Assembly: GCF_041021955.1 (NCBI RefSeq)
Contig: NZ_CP158375.1
Span: forward strand, 3,460,501 to 3,524,500
Reading direction: 5' to 3'
DNA: 64,000 nucleotides
Source of the DNA: Caulobacter sp. 73W
GTDB taxonomy: Bacteria > Pseudomonadota > Alphaproteobacteria > Caulobacterales > Caulobacteraceae
Position numbers and translations under genes: made by a program. The notes below the pieces were generated by a model that had not been told where the DNA came from, ran no database searches, and saw only the letters and a program-made list of their open reading frames with translations. Below are positions 29,403 through 38,390 of the stretch, in pieces (the stretch's first letter is position 1; the number at the start of each line of letters is the position of its first letter).

Positions 29403-29477
29403 TGGTAGGCCGGGTGAGGTTCGAACTCACGACCATTCGATTAAAAGTCGAATGCTCTACCACTGAGCTACCGGCCC
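29403..29477 (-). tRNA. tRNA-Lys (anticodon TTT)
   Basis: Reading the minus strand, the acceptor arm GGGCCGG pairs with CCGGCCT (one G-U), followed by ACCA. The D-arm is AGCTCAGTGGTAGAGC and the anticodon arm TTCGACTTTTAATCGAA carries TTT. The T-arm is GTGAGTTCGAACCTCAC. CCA is encoded. No attachment-site duplication or integrase is nearby. Confidence 0.97.
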
Positions 29478-29608
29478 GCTCGTTGGCGCGGGGCGCCGGT
29501 CGAAGCGGCGCGGACCATAGTCGGGGGGATGCTTCGCCGCAAGGGCGGAAGTCGTCGATTTGGAACCAAGCCCGCCAGCCCTGGTTTTCCCCGCAAAGGA
29601 GATCGCCA

Positions 29609-29806
29609 ATGGCTGAGAAGATGCAAGGTTCGGTGAAGCGCGGCTGGGTGATCCTGGGCGTGGTCGGCGTGCTGATCGTCGGCGCGATCGCCTATTTCGG
29701 CATGAGCGGCCCGGGCCACCAATCCGGCGGCCAGATCGCCGCCACCAGCCCGGCCGGCGGCCAGGAAGCCCCGCGCGAGCAAAGCCCGGCGCAGCCGCAG
29801 AACTAG
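29609..29806 (+). CDS. Small single-pass membrane protein, 65 aa
   Basis: Starts MAEKMQGSVKRGWVILGVVGVLIVGAIAYFG, with AAAGGAG eight bases before the ATG. One membrane helix (about 13-30) is followed by a low-complexity Gly/Ala/Pro/Gln tail. The strong ribosome site and sense codon use support it as a real gene, although it is short. Function unknown. Confidence 0.6.
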   Translation: MAEKMQGSVKRGWVILGVVGVLIVGAIAYFGMSGPGHQSGGQIAATSPAGGQEAPREQSPAQPQN

Positions 29807-29816
29807 GGAATCGCCT

Positions 29817-30185
29817 CTAGGCGATGACGGTCGAGGGCTCCTCGACCAGCGACCGCACGAAGCGGTTCTTCTCGTCGACCAGGATGACCTTCGGCTCCAC
29901 CGGCTTGTCGGTGATCTCGAAGGCGATGATGATGACCTGCTCGCCCTCGCCGATCAGGTGGGCGGCGGCGCCGTTCACGCAGATGCAGCCCGAACCGCGC
30001 GGGCCGGCGATGACGTAGGTCTCGAGGCGCGCGCCGCTGGTGTTGGAGACGACCAGCACCTTTTCGCCCGCCCACAGGTCCACATGGTCCAGCAGGTCTT
30101 GGTCGATGGTGATCGACCCGACATAGGCCAGGTTGGCCTCGGTGACCGTGGCGTTATGGATTTTCGAGCGCATCAGGACGCGCAT
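29817..30185 (-). CDS. panD: Aspartate 1-decarboxylase PanD
   Basis: 122 aa, [28 protein letters not shown]. The Gly23-Ser24 pair is the self-cleavage site that yields the pyruvoyl cofactor. [20 protein letters not shown] and [16 protein letters not shown] are typical. It makes beta-alanine for pantothenate. It is transcribed away from panB, 105 bp apart, so the divergent region probably serves both arms of the pathway. ATG 30185 is preferred to TTG 30191. Confidence 0.96.
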   Translation of the reverse strand: MRVLMRSKIHNATVTEANLAYVGSITIDQDLLDHVDLWAGEKVLVVSNTSGARLETYVIAGPRGSGCICVNGAAAHLIGEGEQVIIIAFEITDKPVEPKVILVDEKNRFVRSLVEEPSTVIA

Positions 30186-30290
30186 GCACAACTCTCTATC
30201 TCGACCTGCGGGTGACGGTTCGTGTGGGCGCCGTCTTGGCGCGTGATATAGGGACCTCGACCCGCTTTGTCAGCTTACGTGTGATAACCT

Positions 30291-31142
30291 ATGTCCGCGA
30301 CGATTTCGCAGAAGTCCGTGACGACCCTCGACCTGGCCGCCATGAAGGCCCGGGGCGAGAAGATCGCCATGCTGACGGCCTATGACTACACCTCGGCGAT
30401 CCTGGCCGAGCGGGCGGGCGTTCCAGTGCTGCTGGTGGGCGACAGCCTGGGCATGGTGGTCCATGGCCACGGCACGACCCTGCCGGTGACGGTGGACGAC
30501 ATGGTGCGCCACGCCGCCGCGGTGATGCGCGGGGCGGGCAGGGCGCTGGTCCTGGCCGACCTGCCGTTCCTGAGCTACGCAGACGAGGCATCGGCGGTGC
30601 GTTCGGCTGGCCGCCTGCTGCAGGAAGCCGGCGTCGCGGGGGTGAAGCTGGAGGGCGGCGCGTCGATCGCGCCCATCGTCCGCAAGCTGGTGGACCTGGG
30701 CGTCCCGGTCATGGGCCATATCGGCTTCACGCCGCAGTCGGTGAACCAGATCGGCCTGAAGGTGCAGGGCAAGGCCGCCGCCGACGCGCGGCGCATGCTG
30801 GACGACGCCCTGGCCCTGCAGGCGGCGGGCGCCTTCGCCATCGTCATCGAACTGGCCCCGGCGGCCCTGGCGGCCGAGATCACCAAGCGCCTGAGCATTC
30901 CGACCATCGGCATCGGCGCGGGCGCCGGCTGCGACGGTCAGGTGCAGGTGTGGCACGATCTGCTGGGCCTGTACGGCGACAAGCCGCCCCGCCACGCCAA
31001 GCAGTTCGCCGACGTCGGCGCGGCCATCGAGGGCGCGGTGCGCGCCTATGCCGAAGAGGTGCAGGGCGGCGTGTTCCCGACCGACGCCAACAGCAGCAAG
31101 ATCGACCCCGCCGAGTTGGCTGAAGCCCTGAAGGGCGCGTGA
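30291..31142 (+). CDS. panB: Ketopantoate hydroxymethyltransferase PanB
   Basis: 283 aa. [33 protein letters not shown] carries the metal-binding aspartate, and [37 protein letters not shown] follow. It forms ketopantoate from alpha-ketoisovalerate. The TGA overlaps the ATG of panC, so the two genes are coupled. Confidence 0.97.
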   Translation: MSATISQKSVTTLDLAAMKARGEKIAMLTAYDYTSAILAERAGVPVLLVGDSLGMVVHGHGTTLPVTVDDMVRHAAAVMRGAGRALVLADLPFLSYADEASAVRSAGRLLQEAGVAGVKLEGGASIAPIVRKLVDLGVPVMGHIGFTPQSVNQIGLKVQGKAAADARRMLDDALALQAAGAFAIVIELAPAALAAEITKRLSIPTIGIGAGAGCDGQVQVWHDLLGLYGDKPPRHAKQFADVGAAIEGAVRAYAEEVQGGVFPTDANSSKIDPAELAEALKGA

Positions 31143-31993
31143 TGAAGGTCGTCGCCACCATCGCTGAGTTCCGGGCCGAGCGCGCGCGTCTGGGCGACCT
31201 CGGCTTCGCCCCGACCATGGGCTACCTGCACGAGGGCCATATCAGCCTGATGAAGCGGGCCAAGGAAGAGTGCGGGGCCGCGGCGGCCAGCATCTTCGTC
31301 AACCCGACCCAGTTCGGCCCGAACGAGGACCTGTCGCGCTATCCCCGCGACCTGCCGCGCGACCTGTTGCTGCTGGAGGCGGCCGGGGTCGATCTGGTGT
31401 TCACGCCCGAGCCGGCGGAGATGTACCCCGAAGGCTTCGACACCAGCATCACGGTGGGCGGCGTCAGCGAGGGGCTGGAGGGCGGCTCGCGTCCTGGCCA
31501 CTTCAACGGCGTGGCGACGGTGGTGGCCAAGCTGCTGAACATCGTCCAGCCGACCCGCGCCTATTTCGGCCAGAAGGACGCCCAGCAGGCGGCGGTGATC
31601 CGCAAGCTGGCCCTGGACCTGTCGATCCCTTCGGAGATCGTGATCTGCCCCACGGTGCGCGAGCCTGACGGCTTGGCCATGAGCAGCCGCAACGTCTACC
31701 TGTCCCTGGCCGACCGCCAGTCGGCGCGGGTGCTGTTCCGCGCCCTGACCCTGGCCCGCATCCTGGTGGAGCGCGGAGAGCGCAAGGCCGAGGCGGTGCG
31801 CGAGGCCATGCGCCGGACCATCGCCGAGGAGCCCTCGGCCGAGGTCGACTATGTCAGTCTGGCCGACAACCGCACCCTGCGGGAGGTCGAGGACCGCCTG
31901 TCGGGCGAAGTGCTGGCGTCCATGGCCGTGCGGTTCGGCAAGACCCGGCTTATCGACAATCTGGTCATCGCCGTGCCCAAGGGCCGAAAGTAG
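31142..31993 (+). CDS. panC: Pantoate-beta-alanine ligase PanC
   Basis: 283 aa with the nucleotidyltransferase PTMGYLHEGHISLM motif, IFVNPTQFGPNEDLSRYPR, FGQKDAQQAAVIRKL and the KMSKS-like MSSRN loop. It joins pantoate and beta-alanine using ATP. The start at 31142 overlaps panB's stop (TGATG). Confidence 0.97.
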   Translation: MKVVATIAEFRAERARLGDLGFAPTMGYLHEGHISLMKRAKEECGAAAASIFVNPTQFGPNEDLSRYPRDLPRDLLLLEAAGVDLVFTPEPAEMYPEGFDTSITVGGVSEGLEGGSRPGHFNGVATVVAKLLNIVQPTRAYFGQKDAQQAAVIRKLALDLSIPSEIVICPTVREPDGLAMSSRNVYLSLADRQSARVLFRALTLARILVERGERKAEAVREAMRRTIAEEPSAEVDYVSLADNRTLREVEDRLSGEVLASMAVRFGKTRLIDNLVIAVPKGRK

Positions 31994-32058
31994 CCGCCCA
32001 GCCCCCGCCACATTCCTCCGCGAAGCCTTCTATGGTGAAGCTCTAGGGGAGAGAATGC

Positions 32059-32991
32059 ATGCGGTTGATGGTTCTGGCGGCGACGGCGGCGATCGCCGTC
32101 TCGGGGTGCGGCAAGACCGAGAACAGCGCGGTTCGGACGACGCAGACGCCGGCGGTGACCACTGCGCAGGCCGGGAACGGCGCGCCCTATGTCCTGACGG
32201 GCACCCAGGTCTGGGACGTGCCTGATCCGGTCTCCGGCCGGAAGTATCAGGTCTTCGTCAGCCTGCCGGCTTCCTATGAGTTCGACGCGCAGCGGCGCTA
32301 TCCAGTGCTCTATGTCACCGACGCCGACTATGCGTTCCCGGTGATCCGCTCGATGGCGCGGCGGCTGAACTTGGACCGGCCGAAGGTGGACGACTTCATC
32401 CTGGTGGGCCTGTCCTACGCCGAGGGCGACAGCGGCTCGCAAAGCCGCCGCCGCGACTACACGCCGACGCGCAATGGTCCGAGCAGCTCGCCGCCGGATG
32501 CGGTGCATGGCGGCAGCGCCGCCTATCGCCGGTACATCCGCGAGCAGGTGCTGCCGTTCGTGGAGCAGAAATTCCGGGCCGATCCGGGCAGGCGGACGAT
32601 CCTGGGCCACTCCTATGGGGGGCTGCTGGGCGCGGAGTTCCTGCTGAACGAGCCGGAGCTGTTCGACGGCTACATCCTGGGCAGCCCGTCCTTCTGGTTT
32701 GACAAGAAGCACATGCTGAAGGTCGAGGCCGAGTACGCCAGGACGCACAAGGATCTGCCGGCGCGGGTGTTCATGTACGTGGGCGGCTACGAGACGATAA
32801 AGGCCGGGGACGACCGCTACAACAGCGACGCCGATCTGGTCGAGGACATGAAGCTGTTCGAGCGGACGGTGAAGGGGCGGGGCTATTCGGGGCTGAGCAT
32901 CAGCTCGGACGTGCTGCCGGGCGAGGATCACCTGACCGTGGCGCCGTCCGGCTTCGCGCGGGGGCTGATGACCATCCTGCCGGCGCGATAG
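32059..32991 (+). CDS. Lipoprotein alpha/beta-hydrolase (esterase-D/Fes-like)
   Basis: 310 aa. MRLMVLAATAAIAVSGCGKT has a lipobox (VSGC, Cys17), so it should be lipid-anchored in the envelope. The hydrolase domain has YPVLYVTDADYAFPVIRSMARR, the nucleophile elbow GHSYGG and a C-terminal His in GEDHLTV. This pattern fits the putative esterase family that includes siderophore esterases and esterase D. The substrate is unknown; iron-siderophore breakdown is one option. GGGGAGA precedes the ATG. Confidence 0.82.
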   Translation: MRLMVLAATAAIAVSGCGKTENSAVRTTQTPAVTTAQAGNGAPYVLTGTQVWDVPDPVSGRKYQVFVSLPASYEFDAQRRYPVLYVTDADYAFPVIRSMARRLNLDRPKVDDFILVGLSYAEGDSGSQSRRRDYTPTRNGPSSSPPDAVHGGSAAYRRYIREQVLPFVEQKFRADPGRRTILGHSYGGLLGAEFLLNEPELFDGYILGSPSFWFDKKHMLKVEAEYARTHKDLPARVFMYVGGYETIKAGDDRYNSDADLVEDMKLFERTVKGRGYSGLSISSDVLPGEDHLTVAPSGFARGLMTILPAR

Positions 32992-33012
32992 CCCCAATAG
33001 CTCAATGAAAAA

Positions 33013-33038
33013 CGGCGGCGCTCCGGAGAGCGCCGCCG
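33013..33038. terminator. Bidirectional terminator between esterase gene and exuT
   Basis: CGGCGGCGCTC and GAGCGCCGCCG form an 11-bp stem around CGGA. Read on the minus strand it is followed by TTTTTCATTG, a good U-tract for exuT transcripts; read on the plus strand by CTGTATTTC. Confidence 0.75.
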
Positions 33039-33067
33039 CTGTATTTCAGGCCGTCGCCCCGGACCGA

Positions 33068-34357
33068 TCAGACCTTGACCGGATCCATCTTCGGCATGAG
33101 CAGGTGAACCACGGCCAGGGCGATCAGATAGGCCGAGGCCGCCAGGATGAAGATCGGCGTGTAGGTGCCGATCTTCTCCAAGACGTATCCGGCGTACTTG
33201 GCCATGGCCATGCCGCCGAAGGCGCCCAGCATGCCGCCGATGCCGACCACCGAACCCACCGCCCCGCGGGGGAACACGTCGCCCGGCAGGGTGTAGAGGT
33301 TGGCCGAGAAGCCCTGGTGAGCCGCGGTGGCGATGCCGATGATCAGCACGGCGACCCAGAGGTTGTCGACATTGGCGGCGAAGGCCACCGGCACGGCCAG
33401 CAGGGCGCAGATCAGCATGGTGATCTTGCGGGCCTTGTTGATGCTCCAGCCCATGTTCATGAACTTGGACGACATCCAGCCGCCGCCGACGCTGCCGACG
33501 TCCGACAGCAGGTAGATGGCGATCAGCGGCGGGCCGAAGCTCTTCAGGTCCAGGCCGTGGCGCTTGCCCAGGAAATCCGGGAGCCAGAAGAGGAACATCC
33601 ACCAGACCGGATCGATCAGGAACTTGCCGAGGGCGAAGGCCCAGGTCTCGCGCTTCGTCAGGATCTTGGACCAGCCGATCTTCTCGACCGGGTCGGCCGG
33701 GTCCTGGGTGATGTGGGCCAGTTCGCCCGGCGAGACGCGCTTGTGCTCTTGCGGGCTGCGATAGACCAGCAGCCAGATCGGCAGCCACACCAGACCAGCG
33801 ACGCCGGTCACGATGAAGGCCATCTGCCACCCCCAGGTCAGGGCCACGACGGGCACGACCAGCGGGGTGACGATGGCGCCGATGTTGGTGCCGGCGTTGA
33901 ACAGGCCGGTGGCGAAGGCGCGTTCCTTCTTGGGGAACCACTCGGCCACGGCCTTGATGCCGCCCGGGAAGCCGCCGCCTTCACCGGCGCCCAGCGCGAT
34001 GCGGGCGAAGATGAAGCCGGTCAGGCCGCGCGCGCCGGCGTGGGCGATGTGCGCCACTTGCCAGATCGCGAAGGCGATGGCGAAGCCGTAGCGGGCCCCG
34101 ATCTTGTCGATCACCCGACCCCAGATGAGGTAGGCGATGGCGTAGGACGCCTGGAACCAGAAGACGGTGTCGGCATAGTCGGTTTCCGACCAGCTGAACT
34201 CCCGAGACAGGTCGGCCTTCAGAAGGCCGATGGTCTGCCGGTCCACGTAGTTGATGATCATGGCCACAAACAGGAGGCTCACGATCACCCAACGGAACTT
34301 CGTAATTCTTTCGGAGACGGGGGGAGGCGTCACGCCTCCCGCTTTTGCATCGCTCAT
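33068..34357 (-). CDS. exuT: MFS hexuronate transporter (ExuT-like)
   Basis: 429 aa, about twelve membrane segments. The start FRWVIVSLLFVAMIINYVDRQTIGLL and the motif FARIALGAGEGGGFPGGIKAVAEWFPKKERAFATG are characteristic of the anion:cation symporter branch that includes ExuT and other sugar-acid permeases. Position in a uronate cluster makes glucuronate/galacturonate the likely substrates. It lies 62 bp after the hydratase gene on the same strand; a short inverted repeat (CCTGTCCC/GGGACAGG, 34366-34391) is in the gap. Confidence 0.87.
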   Translation of the reverse strand: MSDAKAGGVTPPPVSERITKFRWVIVSLLFVAMIINYVDRQTIGLLKADLSREFSWSETDYADTVFWFQASYAIAYLIWGRVIDKIGARYGFAIAFAIWQVAHIAHAGARGLTGFIFARIALGAGEGGGFPGGIKAVAEWFPKKERAFATGLFNAGTNIGAIVTPLVVPVVALTWGWQMAFIVTGVAGLVWLPIWLLVYRSPQEHKRVSPGELAHITQDPADPVEKIGWSKILTKRETWAFALGKFLIDPVWWMFLFWLPDFLGKRHGLDLKSFGPPLIAIYLLSDVGSVGGGWMSSKFMNMGWSINKARKITMLICALLAVPVAFAANVDNLWVAVLIIGIATAAHQGFSANLYTLPGDVFPRGAVGSVVGIGGMLGAFGGMAMAKYAGYVLEKIGTYTPIFILAASAYLIALAVVHLLMPKMDPVKV

Positions 34358-34419
34358 ATTCTCTGCCTGTCCCTGGCGTTCCCGGGACAGGGAGCGCCGT
34401 TCATCCCTGATATTCTGCG

Positions 34420-35242
34420 TTAGGCCGCGGCCGGCTCAGCCTTGACCGTGCTGCAGGCAATCTCGCCGTACTCGCCGAAGCGCACAACAGTCGATTGTCC
34501 GAGGAAGATCTCGTGGACGCCGGTGGCGGCCCCGGTGGTGATCAGATCGCCGGCCTTCAGCGGGTGACCGCGACGGGCGCAGTTCTCGATCAGGAAGCGG
34601 AAAGCCTCGACCGGGCTGCCCGGAATGCTGGCGGCCGTGCCCGAACCGATCAGCTTGTCGTCGATCCAGGTTTCGCAGGGCATGTTCTCCCAGCCCTTTT
34701 CGCGCCAGTCCTTGATCTCCGGACCAACGATCAGACCGGCGTTGTTGCCGAAGTCCGAGGCGACGACGCGCGGGCCCATGCCGTTGATGTCGGGCAGGGG
34801 GCTGCCGGCCAGTTCGAAGCCGATATGGATCGCGCCGACATATTCCTCGGCGTCCTCATAGGACCAGTCGACCTTGTCGGCCGGGGCGTCCTTGGCGACG
34901 CGCACGATGAATTCGGCCTCGGCGGCGGCGAAGCCGTTGGGGATCACCGGCAGGGGGAAGGTTTCGCCCGCGCCGATGGTCCAGATGTTGTTCTTGAACA
35001 CCGGGCCGGCCAGACGCTCGGCGCCCAGCTCGGCGCGCAGCGCCGGGGCGATGAGCCCGACCTTCCAGCCGCCGACTTCGGCCGGGTAGAGCCCGATGGC
35101 GATGTCCTGGATGGCGTAGGCGTCATCCATGGTCGCCGGCCTCTCGCCGGGGTAGCCGGGGAGGGCGGTGGCGGACAGACGCGCCTCTACAAGAGTTCTT
35201 GGCGATCGTCGAGGCGACCGTTTCGGTCCGTACTGCGTCCAC
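34420..35242 (-). CDS. 2-keto-4-pentenoate hydratase-like (FAH-fold) protein, N-terminal frameshift
   Basis: The intact frame from ATG 35130 encodes 236 aa with GGWKVGLIAPALRAELG, EAEFIVRVAKDAP and GSGTAASIPGSPVEAFRFLI, fitting the MhpD hydratase branch of the FAH fold. The family's N-terminal helices continue upstream in the same frame (TLVEARLSATALPGYPGERPA) but no start codon is there. A GTG at 35242, with AGGGAG upstream, opens VDAVRTETVASTIAK in another frame. Deleting one base at about 35197 joins them to a normal 273-aa protein. The role in the uronate regulon is unknown; it may process a keto-deoxy acid. Confidence 0.75.
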
Positions 35243-35293
35243 TCCGTTACGCTCCCTGTTCCCTGAGGATTGTTGATTGTCGGTGTGTGTAGG

Positions 35294-35308
35294 GGAAACC
35301 GGTGTCAT
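35294..35308. promoter_or_regulatory. Uronate regulon operator, hydratase-exuT unit
   Basis: GGAAACCGGTGTCAT shares 14 of 15 bases with the copy at 38286-38300. It lies about 50 bp before the GTG start of the hydratase gene. It is a likely binding site for the LacI-family regulator encoded at 38391. Confidence 0.7.
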
Positions 35309-35322
35309 TGACAATTCAACCG

Positions 35323-36747
35323 TCACCCTAGCGAAAGCTGTGCATAGGCCGCCTTCACGGCGGCTGCATAGATGGGGTTCGCGGCCAGCGAGGCCGGGAA
35401 GATCTCGGTCAGGCCGAGGAAGGCGTCCACGTCCTGCGGCGCGCCGGTCGCGGCGTTGCCAAGGGCGGCCAGCTTGTCGGCGAGCGGATCGACCAGCGGC
35501 GTTCCGGCCTTGGCGCGGGCGGCGACGAAGGCCATCCAGGCGGCGATCGGAACGGCCAGGCGGTCGACCGGACGGCCGGCTTCCAGGGCTTCGGCCGTGG
35601 TCTCCAGAATCCGGAACGGCAGCTTCTTGGAGCCGTCCCAGGCGATCTGCGACAGCAGGTGGCGAATCTCCGGGTTGCGGAAACGGCCGAGGATCGCCTC
35701 CACATAGGTCGGGATGTCGAGGCCGGGCGGGGTGCTGAGGCTGGGGGCGATGTCCTCCAGCATCATGCTGCGCACGAAGCCGGCCAGTTCGGCGTCGGCC
35801 ATGGCGTCGCCCACGGTCTCGTAGCCCTTCAGCGAGCCGACATAGGCCAGGGTCGAGTGCGCGCCGTTCAGCAGGCGCAGCTTGGCGCCCTCGAAGGCGG
35901 CGACGTCGTTGGTCAGGGTCACGCCGACCGAGGCCAGGTCCGGCGCGTCGGCGGGCAGGACGTCCTCGACCACCCATTGGACGAAGGCTTCACGCTGGAT
36001 CGGCCAGGCGTCGTCAAAGCCCGTCTCGGCGGCGACCCGAGCGCGCAGGGCGTCATCGGTGGCCGGAGTGATGCTGTCGACCATGGTGCGCGGGAAGGCG
36101 GTGTTCGTCGCGATCCATTCACCCAGGCCGGCGTCCAGCTTGCCGGCGAAGGCGACGACCGCGTCGCGCAGCTTGTGGCCGTTGTCGGCGAGGTTGTCGC
36201 AGCTGATGATGGTGAAGGGGGCGAGGCCGGCTTCACGGCGGCGGCGCAGCCCTTCGACGACGTAGCCGATGACGCTGTCGGGGCGCTGCGGCGCGGCCAG
36301 ATCGTGGGCGATGTCGGTGTTTGACAGGTCCAGCTTGCCGTCGCCGCCTAGGCAGTAGCCCTTTTCCGTGACGGTCATGGTGACGACCTTGGTCGTCGGA
36401 GCGGCGAGGCGGGCGAAGACGGCGTCGGGATTTTCCGACGCGACCAGGGTCTCGCGGATGGCGCCGATGACGCGGAAGGTGGTCTCGGCGTCCAGCTGGG
36501 CCAGGACATAGAGGCCTTCCTGCGGGGCCAGGGCGTCGCGGACGCCGGGGCTCTTCAGGGAAACGCCGCTGATCCCCCAGCGCGGATCCTTGGCCAGGAG
36601 CGCGTCGAAATAGAAGGCCTGGTGTGCGCGGTGGAACGCGCCGGGGCCGAAATGGACCACGCCGATATCGACGGCGGCCGGGTCATAGGCAGGTTGCAGC
36701 ACCTTGGCCGAGGCTTCGGACAGGGTGGACAGGAGAAGTTTCGTCAA
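35323..36747 (-). CDS. uxuB: Fructuronate/tagaturonate reductase (UxuB-type, mannitol dehydrogenase family)
   Basis: 474 aa. VVHFGPGAFHRAHQAFYFDALL and FPRTMVDSITPATDDAL are hallmarks of the long-chain mannitol/mannonate dehydrogenase family (UxuB). They do not match E. coli UxaB. The enzyme reduces a keto-uronate to the aldonate with NADH. It is paired with uxaA, which acts on altronate, so it may work on tagaturonate or on both uronates. Its start overlaps the uxaA stop by 4 bases. The symbol reflects sequence family, not proven substrate. Confidence 0.82.
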   Translation of the reverse strand: MTKLLLSTLSEASAKVLQPAYDPAAVDIGVVHFGPGAFHRAHQAFYFDALLAKDPRWGISGVSLKSPGVRDALAPQEGLYVLAQLDAETTFRVIGAIRETLVASENPDAVFARLAAPTTKVVTMTVTEKGYCLGGDGKLDLSNTDIAHDLAAPQRPDSVIGYVVEGLRRRREAGLAPFTIISCDNLADNGHKLRDAVVAFAGKLDAGLGEWIATNTAFPRTMVDSITPATDDALRARVAAETGFDDAWPIQREAFVQWVVEDVLPADAPDLASVGVTLTNDVAAFEGAKLRLLNGAHSTLAYVGSLKGYETVGDAMADAELAGFVRSMMLEDIAPSLSTPPGLDIPTYVEAILGRFRNPEIRHLLSQIAWDGSKKLPFRILETTAEALEAGRPVDRLAVPIAAWMAFVAARAKAGTPLVDPLADKLAALGNAATGAPQDVDAFLGLTEIFPASLAANPIYAAAVKAAYAQLSLG

Positions 36748-38252
36748 AGGGTAACGCCCTGCTTCCAGATGGCGATCTCGCGCTCGCCGTTGATTTCAGC
36801 CTTGGTCGCCTTGCCCGAGGCGGTCTCGACGACCAGCGCCATCAGGTCGTCGGCGGCTTCGTCCATGGACTTTTCTTCCAGCACCACGCCGGCGTCGAAA
36901 TCGATCCAGCCCGGCTTGCGCCCCGCCAGACCGCTGTTGGAGGCGATCTTCAGGGTGGGGGCGGGGAAGCCGAGCGGCGTGCCGCGGCCGGTGGTGAAGA
37001 GGATCACCGTGGCGCCGGCGGCGGTCAGGGCGGTGGAGGACACCGCGTCGTTGCCGGGCGCTTCCAGCACGGTCAGGCCGTGGGGACCGATCTTCTCGCC
37101 ATAGCGGATGACGTTGACCACCTGGGCGCGGCCGCCCTTCTGCACGGCGCCGAGGGACTTTTCCTCCAGCGTGGTGATGCCGCCGGCGATGTTGCCGGGG
37201 GAGGGGTTCTCGTAGATCGGCTGGTGATTGTCGATGAAGTACTGCTTGAAGTCGTTGACCACCGAAACGAGGTCCTGGAACACGCCCTGGTTGGCGGCGC
37301 GGGCCATCAGGATGCGCTCGGCGCCGAACACCTCGGGGATTTCGGTCAGGACCGGCGTGCCGCCGGCGTCGGCCACCTTGTCGGCGATGCGACCGACCAG
37401 GGGATTGGCGGTGACGCCGGAGAAGCCGTCCGAGCCGCCGCACTTCAGGCCGACCACGAGATCGGAGACCGGGCACGGCTCGCGCTGGTCCTTCTCGACC
37501 AGGGCGACCAGTTCCTCGACGGCGGCGAGGCCGTCTTCCTGTTCGTCGGCGACGTTCTGGGTGGTGAAGTAGCGCAGGCGATCGCGATCGATGTCGGGGG
37601 CCGTCTCAAGCAGCTTCGACAGCTGGTTGTTCTCGCAGCCCAGTCCGAGGATCAGGACGCCGCCGGCGTTGGGGTGCGCGGCCAGGCTGGCGATCAGCTT
37701 GCGGGTGTGGTCCAGGTCGCCGCCCAGCTGCGAGCAGCCGAACGGGTGGGGGAAGGCGTGGACGCCGTCGATGCGGCCGGCGAAGCGGACGGCGGCCTTT
37801 TCGGCGATGCGGCGGGCTGTGTTGGCTACGCAGCCGACGGTGCAGAGGACCCAGATCTCGTTGCGGGTGCCGACCCGGCCGTTCTTGCGGCGGTAGCCCA
37901 TGAAGGTCCCGGCCGCCAGATCGTGGCCGATGGCGTCGACCGAGGGCTCGTAGGTGTAGGTCTCCACGTCGGACAGCTTGGTCTCGACATTGTGGACGTG
38001 GACGTGGTCGCCGACAGCGATGGCGTGCGTCGCCCGGCCGATGGGCCAGCCGTACTTGCAGACGTCTTCGCCGACGGCGGCGTCGCGCACGGCGATCTTA
38101 TGGCCCTTGGGGATGTCGGCGCGGACCGTGATCGACTGGCCGTCGATACTGACCGTCTCGCCCGAAACGAGGTCACGCAGAGCCGTCGCGACATGGTCGC
38201 GGGGGTCCACGTGGTGAATCACATGCTCGGCCTGAGTGGTGTCGGACGCCAT
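36744..38252 (-). CDS. uxaA: Altronate dehydratase UxaA
   Basis: 502 aa. An N-terminal SAF-like domain (DIPKGHKIAVRDAAVGEDVCKYGWPIG) is followed by the UxaA/GarD core with GYRRKNGRVGTRNEIWVLCTVGC, HPFGCSQLG, LGLGCENNQ and LKCGGSDGFSG; the Cys-rich motifs fit the metal-dependent family. It dehydrates D-altronate to 2-keto-3-deoxygluconate. It is the first gene of a two-gene operon with the reductase, with an operator 34 bp upstream. Confidence 0.94.
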   Translation of the reverse strand: MASDTTQAEHVIHHVDPRDHVATALRDLVSGETVSIDGQSITVRADIPKGHKIAVRDAAVGEDVCKYGWPIGRATHAIAVGDHVHVHNVETKLSDVETYTYEPSVDAIGHDLAAGTFMGYRRKNGRVGTRNEIWVLCTVGCVANTARRIAEKAAVRFAGRIDGVHAFPHPFGCSQLGGDLDHTRKLIASLAAHPNAGGVLILGLGCENNQLSKLLETAPDIDRDRLRYFTTQNVADEQEDGLAAVEELVALVEKDQREPCPVSDLVVGLKCGGSDGFSGVTANPLVGRIADKVADAGGTPVLTEIPEVFGAERILMARAANQGVFQDLVSVVNDFKQYFIDNHQPIYENPSPGNIAGGITTLEEKSLGAVQKGGRAQVVNVIRYGEKIGPHGLTVLEAPGNDAVSSTALTAAGATVILFTTGRGTPLGFPAPTLKIASNSGLAGRKPGWIDFDAGVVLEEKSMDEAADDLMALVVETASGKATKAEINGEREIAIWKQGVTL

Positions 38253-38285
38253 TTCCTGTCCCTACGCACCGTGTTCTTGGGTTTA

Positions 38286-38300
38286 GGTAACCGGTGTCAT
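38286..38300. promoter_or_regulatory. Uronate regulon operator, uxaA-uxuB unit and exuR
   Basis: GGTAACCGGTGTCAT lies 33 bp before uxaA (minus) and 91 bp before the LacI-type gene (plus). The core ACCGGT is palindromic. The exact reverse complement occurs at 39502-39516. Its position could give both uxaA control and autoregulation. Confidence 0.75.
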
Positions 38301-38390
38301 TATCCACAATAGCGCTTTCTCGACATCGTTTGTAGTCGGACGTGCGATCAGGCTAAGAAAACAGAACTACACCACGTCGATCGGATCGCT

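Noticed and set aside
29403-29477. tRNA-Lys as a possible integration site
   Set aside because: No integrase, direct repeat of the tRNA end, or composition shift is visible nearby.
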